Shown piece by piece: positions 1 through 6,048 of a stretch of DNA of 6,048 nucleotides. A program made the translations under genes and the position numbers. The stretch's first letter is position 1. Every line of letters begins with the position of its first letter. A model generated the notes under the pieces. The model searched no databases. It was not told where the DNA came from and saw only the letters and a list, made by a program, of their open reading frames with translations. This DNA is from CAYRIF01 sp964424205 (lineage in GTDB: Bacteria; Bacteroidota; Bacteroidia; Cytophagales; Cyclobacteriaceae). The stretch lies in contig CAYRIF010000239.1 of the NCBI GenBank assembly GCA_964424205.1, forward strand, positions 1-6,048, written 5' to 3'.

Positions 1-1438
1 CTATTTGGTCACCTCGATTATTGGGCAAGTAGGTGAGGGTACAGCAGACCCCAGTAGAGGGGCACAAGGAGGAAAAATCCCAAACAGGGCTCGGATTACG
101 GTGGATTTTGTCAAATTTCAAGATAGGAGAGGTGTGAACACCAATGAGGTGATGGGTGATATTCGCAATCTTTTAATGGGCTATCCTGGGGTTAAGATTG
201 TTGTAGATAAGCCCTCGGATGGACCCGAAGCAGGCGCCCCAATCAATATTGAAATTAGAGGGGACGATTATGTGACGTTGATGCGGACTGCTGAAAAAAT
301 GAAACAGTTTATTGACCATTCAGCTATTGCGGGAATAGAAGAACTGAAGATGGATGTGGAACAAGGGAAGCCTCAAATGCCAATTATTGTAGATCGACAA
401 AAGGCAAGAAGGTTGAATGTTTCTACGGGTCAGATTGGTGATGCACTCAGAACTGCTCTTTTTGGCAAGGAGGTTTCTACTTTTAAGGATGGAGAGGATG
501 ATTATCCTATTAATATTCGCTTGATGGATAAGTACAGGTATAATAAAGAGGCTTTAATAAATCAGAAACTCACCTTTAGAGACCAAGGCTCTGGGAAAAT
601 TGTACAAGTACCTATTTCATCGGTGGCGCATGCAGAGACTTCTACAACCTTTAGTGCAGTGAAGCGTAAAGATTTAAATAGGGTTATTACGATATATTCC
701 AATGTGTTAGAAGGATATAATGCGACAGAGATTAATGAGGAAATCACTAAGGTTTTGACCAATTTTGAGTTACCAAAAGGAGTGTTGTTTTCCTTTACTG
801 GCGAACAAGAAAAACAGGCAGAGGAAATGGCATTTTTAAGCAAAGCGCTATTAATTGCTGTGTTTATGATTTTCTTAATTATGGTGGGGCAGTTTAACTC
901 GGCAACGACACCTATTATTATTTCTCTCTCCGTTGTTTTAAGTCTAATTGGTGTTTTGCTTGGGTTGATTATTTTTAATATGGAATTCATTATTATGATG
1001 ACCATGATAGGGATTATTTCTCTGGCAGGAATTGTGGTTAATAATGCAATTGTTTTAATTGATTATACCAATCTGGTGATGCTACGAAAAAGGGCTGAAA
1101 ATAATATTCCTGAGCAGCAGTTATTATCAAAGGAATTGGTATTTGAAAGTATTGTAGAAGGCGGAAAAACAAGGCTAAGACCAGTTTTATTAACGGCAAT
1201 AACAACCATACTGGGGCTGCTGCCGCTTGCCATCGGGCTTAATATTAATTTCATGACTTTGTTTACTGAGTTTGATCCTCAATTTTATGTAGGCGGGGAA
1301 AACGTGGCGTTTTGGGGTCCCATGTCATGGACTATTATTTTCGGATTAACATTTGCTACTTTTTTGACATTAATCATAGTGCCAGTGATGTACTTTATTT
1401 TGAATCGAGCAAAACTTAGATTTTCAAAAAGTAAATAG
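1..1438 (+). CDS. RND-family efflux transporter permease, C-terminal part (5' truncated by window edge)
   Basis: This is the C-terminal portion of an inner-membrane RND pump, which normally works as a trimer with a periplasmic adaptor and an outer-membrane channel and exports substrates using the proton gradient. The frame is open to the left edge (first full codon at base 2), so the true start lies outside. Counting from base 5 as residue 1, residues 1-275 are second-half periplasmic porter/docking sequence. Membrane segments follow at about 279-296, 303-324, 329-352, 391-412 and 440-466, matching TM8 to TM12 of AcrB. Family signatures are GIVVNNAIVLIDY (342-354) and RLRPVLLTAITTILGLLPLA (390-409). 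Full-length relatives have about 1000-1150 residues, so roughly half is present. The site of the AcrB TM10 lysine is Asn here, and the TM11-TM12 loop (413-439) is long. Substrate cannot be deduced; multidrug or lipid-like export is more likely than metal export, but this is inference. The stop is TAG at 1436-1438, just before the phosphoesterase gene. Confidence 0.93.
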   Translation, partial: YLVTSIIGQVGEGTADPSRGAQGGKIPNRARITVDFVKFQDRRGVNTNEVMGDIRNLLMGYPGVKIVVDKPSDGPEAGAPINIEIRGDDYVTLMRTAEKMKQFIDHSAIAGIEELKMDVEQGKPQMPIIVDRQKARRLNVSTGQIGDALRTALFGKEVSTFKDGEDDYPINIRLMDKYRYNKEALINQKLTFRDQGSGKIVQVPISSVAHAETSTTFSAVKRKDLNRVITIYSNVLEGYNATEINEEITKVLTNFELPKGVLFSFTGEQEKQAEEMAFLSKALLIAVFMIFLIMVGQFNSATTPIIISLSVVLSLIGVLLGLIIFNMEFIIMMTMIGIISLAGIVVNNAIVLIDYTNLVMLRKRAENNIPEQQLLSKELVFESIVEGGKTRLRPVLLTAITTILGLLPLAIGLNINFMTLFTEFDPQFYVGGENVAFWGPMSWTIIFGLTFATFLTLIIVPVMYFILNRAKLRFSKSK

Positions 1439-1440
1439 AA

Positions 1441-2736
1441 GTGAAGCTTTATCCAATCATTAGATTTTTCACCAACGACATGAACAAACTTCTTGTAATC
1501 CCAATCTTAGCGGTTATACTCATACTCTTAGATGTATATACTTATCCTGCATTAAAAGTGTTTTTCACTCAAGTGCCAAGAAAGCTAAAAAATCAGTTGA
1601 AAATCTTATATGGCTTAATTATAGGTCTTACGTTAATTGGATTGTTTGCATATCACTTTCTGGATAGGGCATATTTTCCTCCTGCCTATAGAGTGCCCTT
1701 CATGGGGTTTCTTTTTGTGACGTATTTTTCAAAGGCGGTAATGGCTATTATATTATTGCTTGGTGATTCGATAAGCTTTCTGCAATGGGGCAAGCGAAAA
1801 ATTACGAAGATGAAGGGTGCTGAACAGACAGCGGTGGAAGGTAATAAAATCACAAGATCAGATTTCGTAAAAAAATCAGCAGTTGTAGTAGCAGCACTTC
1901 CCTTCTCAACACTCGGTTTTGGCATCCTTAATGGCGTTCATAATTACCGTGTGGTACGAAAACAAGTGATGTTGCCTAATTTACCTTCAGCATTTCATGG
2001 TATTAAAATAGGCCAGTTGTCTGATATTCACTCTGGTAGTTTTTTTAATAAAAAAGCGGTGTTGGGTGGTGTGGAAATGATGTTAGGAGAAAAACCAGAC
2101 GTGCTATTTTTTACAGGTGACCTTGTAAATAATGAAACAAAAGAAGTTAATGACTACTTTGATATTTTTTCAAAAGTAAAAGCACCACTTGGTGTTTATT
2201 CTACTTTGGGGAATCATGACTATGGCAATTACAAAGTTTGGTCTAGCGAGAAAGAAAAAGCCAAAAACATGGAAGATATGTATGAGGCTCATAAAAGACT
2301 TGGCTGGAAATTACTCAATAATGAGCATGAAATATTAACAGAAAGTGGAGATAAACTCGCTATTATTGGCGTCGAAAATTGGGGAAAGGGCAGGTTTCCG
2401 AAATACGGAAAACTTGATTTAGCGCATGCAGGGACTGACAACGCAGCCGTAAAATTATTACTTTCTCATGATCCTAGTCACTGGGATTTACAAGTACGTC
2501 CTGACTATCCAGATATTGATTTGATGTTTGCTGGGCATACCCATGGATTTCAGTTTGGTATAGAAACTGAGTATTTTCGCTGGAGCCCCTCGCAATATAG
2601 TTACAAACAATGGGCAGATTTGTACAAAAATGAAAGCCAATATTTGTATGTTAACAGGGGTTTCGGATTTTTAGGATTCCCAGGAAGGGTGGGTATTAAT
2701 CCTGAAATTACGATTGTTGAACTATTGAAAGGGTGA
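1441..2736 (+). CDS. Membrane-anchored metallophosphoesterase (YkuE/YaeI-like, calcineurin-type)
   Basis: This is a calcineurin-like phosphoesterase with a two-metal active site, 431 residues from the GTG at 1441. All core motifs are visible: D195-x-H197 (SDIHSG), G226-D227, G257-N-H-D260, H343 (SHD) and G365-H-T-H368. The N-terminal part is membranous, with hydrophobic segments at about 15-32, 55-72 and 87-108. A fourth at about 146-162 follows a TRSDFVKK motif that resembles a degenerate twin-arginine signal, so the catalytic domain (from about 180) may face the periplasm. YkuE/YaeI relatives act on phospholipid or lipid A-type substrates, which makes an envelope lipid phosphoester plausible, but the substrate is unknown. 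The start is uncertain: GTG at 1441 leaves a 2-base gap after the transporter, whereas ATG at 1480 (MNKLLVIPIL) gives a 418-residue protein beginning right before the first membrane helix. That fits relatives as I recall them and may be the true start. Neither start has a clear Shine-Dalgarno sequence. Confidence 0.92.
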   Translation: MKLYPIIRFFTNDMNKLLVIPILAVILILLDVYTYPALKVFFTQVPRKLKNQLKILYGLIIGLTLIGLFAYHFLDRAYFPPAYRVPFMGFLFVTYFSKAVMAIILLLGDSISFLQWGKRKITKMKGAEQTAVEGNKITRSDFVKKSAVVVAALPFSTLGFGILNGVHNYRVVRKQVMLPNLPSAFHGIKIGQLSDIHSGSFFNKKAVLGGVEMMLGEKPDVLFFTGDLVNNETKEVNDYFDIFSKVKAPLGVYSTLGNHDYGNYKVWSSEKEKAKNMEDMYEAHKRLGWKLLNNEHEILTESGDKLAIIGVENWGKGRFPKYGKLDLAHAGTDNAAVKLLLSHDPSHWDLQVRPDYPDIDLMFAGHTHGFQFGIETEYFRWSPSQYSYKQWADLYKNESQYLYVNRGFGFLGFPGRVGINPEITIVELLKG

Positions 2737-3014
2737 TTAAACTGGATTATTCATGTGATTAACTTGGTGTATATGCAATCTCGCTATCGGGAGAAAACCG
2801 AAGATGTATGGGTATATTTGGAGGATTTTGCAACCTGTCTGCCAGGCAGGCGTAGCAGATGCGCTAAGATAATTGCCAGCACCTCAAATTTGTGCTATTT
2901 GATTTTCATCGAAGTACAGAGTAATTAGCTGGTAGGATATTACAAAGGTATTTTATTAAAAAGGTGAATAATTTGGAATTAAGGTAAATTATATGTTATC
3001 AAATAATTTAATAT
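2737..3014. other. Non-coding gap with several short inverted repeats
   Basis: No convincing gene lies here. From left to right it holds: a TCTC...GAGA imperfect hairpin around CTATCGG (2779-2794); a GC-rich palindromic element (2834-2852, listed separately); a 4-base TAGC/GCTA pair (2853-2866); and a 5-base AGCAC/GTGCT stem (2878-2882 with 2892-2896) whose 9-base loop contains AAATTT, followed by the T-rich stretch ATTTGATTTTC. The last could end the phosphoesterase transcript but is too weak and too distant to call a terminator. The final 70 bases before the hydrolase are very AT-rich, as expected for a promoter. ATAATTTG (2968-2975) is close to, but not a proper match for, the Bacteroidota -7 consensus TAnnTTTG, so no promoter is called. 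Confidence 0.6.
2834..2852. repeat. GC-rich imperfect palindrome, candidate dispersed intergenic repeat
   Basis: The stretch CCTGTCTGCCAGGCAGGCG contains the perfect inverted repeat CTGCC-A-GGCAG (2839-2849). Allowing G-U pairs, the stem extends to about eight base pairs (2836-2852). It stands out as a GC-rich island in an AT-rich gap and runs into GTAGCAGATGCGC, also GC-rich. Similar CCTGCC/GGCAGG palindromes are, to my recollection, scattered between genes in many Bacteroidota genomes. With only one copy here, its status as a dispersed repeat is inference. Confidence 0.45.
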
Positions 3015-3797
3015 ATGCAACTCGAAATCATTAAAAAATCTGATAGCAACTCAAAGAATCAACCGTTGCTATTTATCCACGGTATGTTTCACGGTGCGTG
3101 GTGCTGGGAACCCTATTTCATGCCTTATTTTAGTGACTTAGGCTATGATACTTATGCCATTAGCCTGCGGAATCATGCAGGAAGCGAAAGTGAAAAACCC
3201 ATGTGGCGAGTACGAATAAAGGAGTATGTAGAGGATGTGCGGCAAGCGGTGGCGTCTATTGACGGAGATCCTATACTGATTGGGCATTCCATGGGTGGGT
3301 TTGTTCTTCAGAAATACTTGGAAAAATACCAAGCACCTGCAGTAGTCCTTTTAGCATCTGTGCCACCGAAAGGAATTATTACCACAAGTATTCGAGTTGC
3401 TAAAAAGCATCCTTTGAGTTTTTTAAAGACTAACCTCACGCTAAATTTCAGGTATATCATTTCCAATTTAGAGGAGGCAAAACATTTGTTGTTTTCAAAA
3501 AATCTCCCAGATGATAAGACAAAGGCGTATCATTCAAAATTAGAGAATGAAGCATACTTAGCCTATTTTGATATGTTGGGATTTGATTTACCAAAAGTAA
3601 AACAAATCAAAGCGCCTAAAATGTTAGTGATAGGAGCAGAGAATGATACGTTAATTTCTGTGCCTGAAACCAAGAAAACCGCTGATACCTATGGCGCAAA
3701 GCATGTAGTAGTTTCAAACATAGCACATGATGTGATGTTGGACGTAAACTGGAAGGATACTGCGCAAGTAATCGAAGATTGGCTTCTCGAAAATTAG
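3015..3797 (+). CDS. Alpha/beta hydrolase (serine hydrolase, substrate unknown)
   Basis: This is a 260-residue single-domain alpha/beta hydrolase, the normal length for the fold. The oxyanion-hole motif IHGMFHGAWCW lies at residues 21-31. The nucleophile elbow GHSMGG (90-95) places the catalytic serine at S92. The acid is probably D211 in GAENDTLIS, and the base is H238 in NIAHDVML. The triad is therefore complete and in the usual order. Residues of about 120-190 form the variable lid region that sets substrate choice. No signal peptide or membrane helix is seen, so it is probably cytoplasmic. Esterase, lipase-like or C-C hydrolase activity is possible, and the sequence does not decide between them. 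The ATG at 3015 sits after an AT-rich leader without a Shine-Dalgarno sequence. The gene is 278 bases from the phosphoesterase and convergent with the hydroxylase, so it is probably transcribed alone. Confidence 0.92.
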   Translation: MQLEIIKKSDSNSKNQPLLFIHGMFHGAWCWEPYFMPYFSDLGYDTYAISLRNHAGSESEKPMWRVRIKEYVEDVRQAVASIDGDPILIGHSMGGFVLQKYLEKYQAPAVVLLASVPPKGIITTSIRVAKKHPLSFLKTNLTLNFRYIISNLEEAKHLLFSKNLPDDKTKAYHSKLENEAYLAYFDMLGFDLPKVKQIKAPKMLVIGAENDTLISVPETKKTADTYGAKHVVVSNIAHDVMLDVNWKDTAQVIEDWLLEN

Positions 3798-3838
3798 TTC
3801 CTCTGCTCCAGGGTCTTGTGTCTGCACCGACCATATCG

Positions 3839-3853
3839 CAATTTTGAAAATTG
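3839..3853. repeat. Perfect 7-base AT-rich inverted repeat
   Basis: CAATTTT-G-AAAATTG is a perfect palindrome of seven base pairs around a single central base, 41 bases after the hydrolase stop codon. Folded in RNA it gives a six-pair stem with a three-base loop. It could help protect or end the hydrolase transcript, or it could bind a dimeric protein. It is not a standard terminator because the stem is AT-rich and no T-run follows. Confidence 0.4.
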
Positions 3854-3910
3854 GTCTGTGAGGAGATCATAGCCGTTAACTTTGTGGAATTTAAAGATGT
3901 CTTTTCTCAT

Positions 3911-4000
3911 TTCTCCGTGGTCTGTGTCCTCACAGAACACTTCTAAATGTCCTCTTTCTCTGTGGTCTGTATCTTCACAGAACACTCCTGAATGGCCTCT
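3911..4000. repeat. Two-copy tandem repeat with a 45-base period
   Basis: Bases 3911-3955 and 3956-4000 are adjacent copies that match at 39 of 45 positions; five of the six differences are transitions. Each copy contains a small inverted repeat: TCTGTG-TCCT-CACAGA in the first (3921-3936), and TCTGT-ATCTTC-ACAGA in the second (3966-3981), which loses one pair. The sequence AAAGATGTCTTTTCTCA just upstream looks like the end of a more decayed third copy. The period is divisible by three, so one minus-strand frame reads a 15-residue repeat around FCEDTDH, but no other sign of a gene supports it. This is probably an intergenic repeat element of the CTCTGTGG/CCACAGAG type. Confidence 0.75.
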
Positions 4001-4248
4001 TTTATTTATGTTTCTAGGATAAAGCATCTGCCCCAACGCAGCGAAACAGCAAAGTAGAGCGTTACCTGTTTTTAGAATGGATGATAAATATCACACTTTG
4101 TAAGTGCTATAGCAAAAAAATAAGCGTACGTACTTTCAGGGCACTTTGACAGCAAAAATTATTGTTAAAAACATGATTGCATCCACCCTTAAGTTAACGA
4201 CTATGTTAGAGACAGACCATGGATAAGGAGCGATATGCTTGCCCATCC

Positions 4249-5979
4249 TCAAAGCAGCAATAATCCATTCTTAATCAAGTGCGCAATATTTGGCTGCTTC
4301 TCCTTTACTTTTTCTAAATGAGCTAGTATTGTTTGATAGCGCTCACTTCCTTTGTCGCAAAGTTCAATAATCTCTAATGGAAGCAACCACTCATTTGCAA
4401 ATGAAGTAATTGTTGTGGCAATCATTGCATCAATATTTTCAAAATTATTTGTTTCGCGAGCAACTCTAACTTGTGCATATAAGTCTTCTAATGCTTTTTG
4501 CTTTCCTGTATTGACCTCTTGAACTGTTGGTTCAATGGTTACCATCTTATTGTCAAAGGAGTCATAAGACGCTGGCCCAGAGAACGCAGAAACAATACTT
4601 TTGCCCACGGCCATATCATAGATGCCCCACTCCGGTTGAAAAAGTATTGTTTCCTTGTGGGTGACCGTGCAATTTTTAAAACTTATTAATATTATTTTCC
4701 CTTGCAGGTTACGAACCCCCGTAATGATTTCTCCTTTTACTGATACCTCCCCTTCAAAGACAAGTTCAATTTCCTCCCCTTCATAAATGCCATATGCTTG
4801 CAAATCTTTAGGGGACATATCTTCTATGGCTAAGTTGATGCTTTTTAACCTCCCGATAGGCGAGCCAAATCCGTCGGCATGATAACTGATGCCATGGCCA
4901 ATGAGTTCTTTTTCACGATAGGCGAGGGCGGTGTTTCCTGTGGTTTGCACATAGGTGGGATTATAGTTTCCATCATCCATGACGTTGGTGAAAATACCAG
5001 AGATTTGTAATCCTGTACTCAACTCTATGGTTCCCATACTTCCTGAAGCAATGAGCTTTTCTACGCCTTTCAATCCACCTTTGCGTACCGCCATGGTATT
5101 GGCAAATTCCTCCAAAACGAAACTCAAATGAGGGAAGTTTGGCGTGACAAATAGCAGTGGTTGTGGTTTGGTGATATCATAATTTACATCAGCAGTAGCA
5201 ATCGTAAATGGTATTTTCTTGACATCATCGGTCAGGCACCATTTGCTTTCTCCGATAGACGATAGTAATCCTGCGCCGTATATTTTTGGGTCTTCTAACG
5301 TTCCAATTAAGCCATACTCTACTGAATACCAATGCAGATTTTTGATGCGTGCCATTTCTGATGGTTCTCCCATATTGTCGCTAATCTCCTTGATTTCCTT
5401 TTCTGCCGCAAGTATGGCTTCCTCTGAAGTGCCTGCTTTTTCTTTGATAAGCGATAAGTGCCTGATGGCTTCAAAGAGCTCAAAATCTTTGGCAGAGGAA
5501 ATTGCCTTGCAACCAATCTCTCCAAACCTTCTTAAAAACTCTGCATAATCTGGATTGGCAATGATGGGTGCATGTCCTGCTGATTCATGAATAATATCAG
5601 GCGCAGGCGTATGCTCGATGTGTTCAATTTGTCGTATGTCTGCGGCTATCACCAATATATTGAATGCCTGAAATTCCATAAAAATATCAGGCGGAATAAA
5701 ACCATCAACAGCAACAGCTGCCCATCCTATTGTTTTTAGGATGTCGTTCATTTCTTCAATACTTGGAATATTCTCAATGCCAATACCAGTACTTTTCAAG
5801 CCATCCATGTAGGAAGGGTGCGCTACTTTAGAAAGGTAATGAACATTGGCACGCATCACATAGCGCCACACTGCATGATTGATGGGCGTATAATGCTCAT
5901 AATTTTGTGCTACGATATACTGCTTAAGTCTTTCTGGTAATTTAGCGAGGATTTCATTTTTATTTTTTTCGGTGGTCAT
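4249..5979 (-). CDS. phhA: Long-form aromatic amino acid hydroxylase, probable phenylalanine 4-monooxygenase
   Basis: This pterin-dependent non-haem iron enzyme is predicted to convert phenylalanine to tyrosine with O2 in the cytoplasm. The catalytic domain spans about residues 30-297. TPAPDIIHESAGHAP (124-138) supplies iron ligands H131 and H136, WYSVEYGL (217-224) supplies E221, and KIYGAGLLSSIGE (232-244) is a hallmark of the family. QPLLFVTPNF (273-282) matches the end of the catalytic core. Two things differ from the short bacterial and animal enzymes: about 45 extra, charged, probably helical residues (about 163-207) between the second His and the Glu, and a C-terminal region of about 280 residues (298-576) whose role I do not know. 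No N-terminal ACT domain is present. The length is normal for the Bacteroidota long form. Tyrosine or tryptophan as substrate cannot be excluded. The ATG at 5979-5977 gives the expected N-terminus, although the frame stays open upstream to the window edge. The gene is convergent with the hydrolase. Confidence 0.93.
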   Translation of the reverse strand: MTTEKNKNEILAKLPERLKQYIVAQNYEHYTPINHAVWRYVMRANVHYLSKVAHPSYMDGLKSTGIGIENIPSIEEMNDILKTIGWAAVAVDGFIPPDIFMEFQAFNILVIAADIRQIEHIEHTPAPDIIHESAGHAPIIANPDYAEFLRRFGEIGCKAISSAKDFELFEAIRHLSLIKEKAGTSEEAILAAEKEIKEISDNMGEPSEMARIKNLHWYSVEYGLIGTLEDPKIYGAGLLSSIGESKWCLTDDVKKIPFTIATADVNYDITKPQPLLFVTPNFPHLSFVLEEFANTMAVRKGGLKGVEKLIASGSMGTIELSTGLQISGIFTNVMDDGNYNPTYVQTTGNTALAYREKELIGHGISYHADGFGSPIGRLKSINLAIEDMSPKDLQAYGIYEGEEIELVFEGEVSVKGEIITGVRNLQGKIILISFKNCTVTHKETILFQPEWGIYDMAVGKSIVSAFSGPASYDSFDNKMVTIEPTVQEVNTGKQKALEDLYAQVRVARETNNFENIDAMIATTITSFANEWLLPLEIIELCDKGSERYQTILAHLEKVKEKQPNIAHLIKNGLLLL

Positions 5980-6048
5980 AGGTTGTTGTTTATCTTGTTG
6001 TGTCGAAATAGCAGTAGCATTTTTGGGTTTGAACTGCTCAAAATTTCC
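5980..6048 (-). other. Upstream region of the hydroxylase gene, cut by window edge
   Basis: These 69 bases precede the hydroxylase start. No good promoter is visible: the minus-strand AAATTTTG (6046-6039) differs from TAnnTTTG at its first base, and there is no clear Shine-Dalgarno sequence. In the hydroxylase frame there is no stop before the edge, and no ATG either. In another minus-strand frame the sequence is open from the edge to a TGA at 5978-5976 that overlaps the start codon as ATGA, so an upstream gene on the same strand could end here. About 23 open codons are too few to decide. Confidence 0.3.

Larger units (their letters stand above)
3798..4248. other. 451-base non-coding gap between convergent genes
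   Basis: Transcripts of the hydrolase (+) and the hydroxylase (-) run into this gap, so it should contain the 3' ends of both. I see no classic GC-rich stem followed by a T-run for either. What it holds: an AT palindrome (3839-3853) and a 45-base tandem repeat (3911-4000), both listed separately; a 5-base AACGC/GCGTT pair (4035-4039 with 4059-4063), with a 19-base loop and a TTTTT run at 4069-4073; a CACTT-TGT-AAGTG hairpin (4094-4106) overlapping the palindrome GCTATAGC (4106-4113), which is followed by seven A; and the self-complementary GTACGTAC (4126-4133). On the minus strand that last element is followed by ATTTTTTT and could be a poor terminator for the hydroxylase. No supported gene is present. 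Confidence 0.6.

Noticed and set aside
562..1005. 147-codon minus-strand open frame opposite the transporter
   Set aside because: It lies entirely opposite a strongly supported RND coding region and its translation shows no domain; it is a shadow frame.
2968..2975. ATAATTTG as a Bacteroidota -7 promoter element for the hydrolase
   Set aside because: It lacks the correct TA-two bases-TTTG spacing, and no TTG is seen at the proper distance upstream.
3911..4000. CRISPR array
   Set aside because: There are only two adjacent copies with no unique spacer between them, and no cas genes nearby; it is a simple tandem repeat.
2855..4031. GCAGATGC at 2855-2862 reappears inverted as GCATCTGC at 4024-4031, flanking the hydrolase gene like terminal inverted repeats of a mobile element
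   Set aside because: The match is only eight bases and does not extend on either side. There is no transposase or target duplication, and such a match is plausible by chance.
3794..4036. An 80-codon minus-strand open frame containing two FCEDTDH repeats, a possible small repeat protein
   Set aside because: It arises from the 45-base tandem repeat, whose period is divisible by three. It has no start signal or domain, overlaps the end of the hydrolase gene, and its composition is unlike the neighbouring proteins. Its repeat differences are not clearly biased to silent positions.
4094..4160. Two similar CACTTTG...AGCAAAAA stretches (4094-4120 and 4142-4158) as a direct repeat
   Set aside because: They align only with a gap of about ten bases and are mostly A-rich, low-complexity sequence.

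Overview
The window looks like a piece of a Bacteroidota chromosome, most likely a Cytophagales or Flavobacteriia-type organism. The evidence is the AT-rich coding sequence, the lack of clear Shine-Dalgarno sequences before the genes, the very Bacteroidota-like sequence of the membrane-anchored metallophosphoesterase, and a long-form (576-residue) phenylalanine hydroxylase of the kind typical of this phylum. The phylum is an inference from protein style, not from a marker gene.

Layout: (1) bases 1-1438 (+) hold the C-terminal part of an RND-family efflux transporter whose N-terminal half lies outside the window. (2) 1441-2736 (+) is a YkuE/YaeI-type metallophosphoesterase with an N-terminal membrane region, starting 2 or 41 bases after the transporter depending on the start codon, so the two may be co-transcribed. 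(3) 2737-3014 is a non-coding gap with a GC-rich imperfect palindrome and other short inverted repeats. (4) 3015-3797 (+) is an alpha/beta hydrolase with a complete Ser-Asp-His triad. (5) 3798-4248 is a 451-base non-coding gap between convergent genes; it contains a two-copy 45-base tandem repeat and several small palindromes. (6) 4249-5979 (-) is an iron-dependent aromatic amino acid hydroxylase, probably phenylalanine 4-monooxygenase.

The genes do not form one obvious pathway. The transporter and phosphoesterase both act at the cell envelope. The hydrolase and the hydroxylase look like independently transcribed metabolic genes. I see no CRISPR array, transposase, integrase, toxin-antitoxin pair, phage gene or RNA gene, and no convincing new multi-gene system. 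The points most worth a second look are the enlarged hydroxylase (an insertion between the iron ligands plus a C-terminal region of about 280 residues with no role I know), the intergenic repeats, and the internal twin-arginine-like segment of the phosphoesterase.
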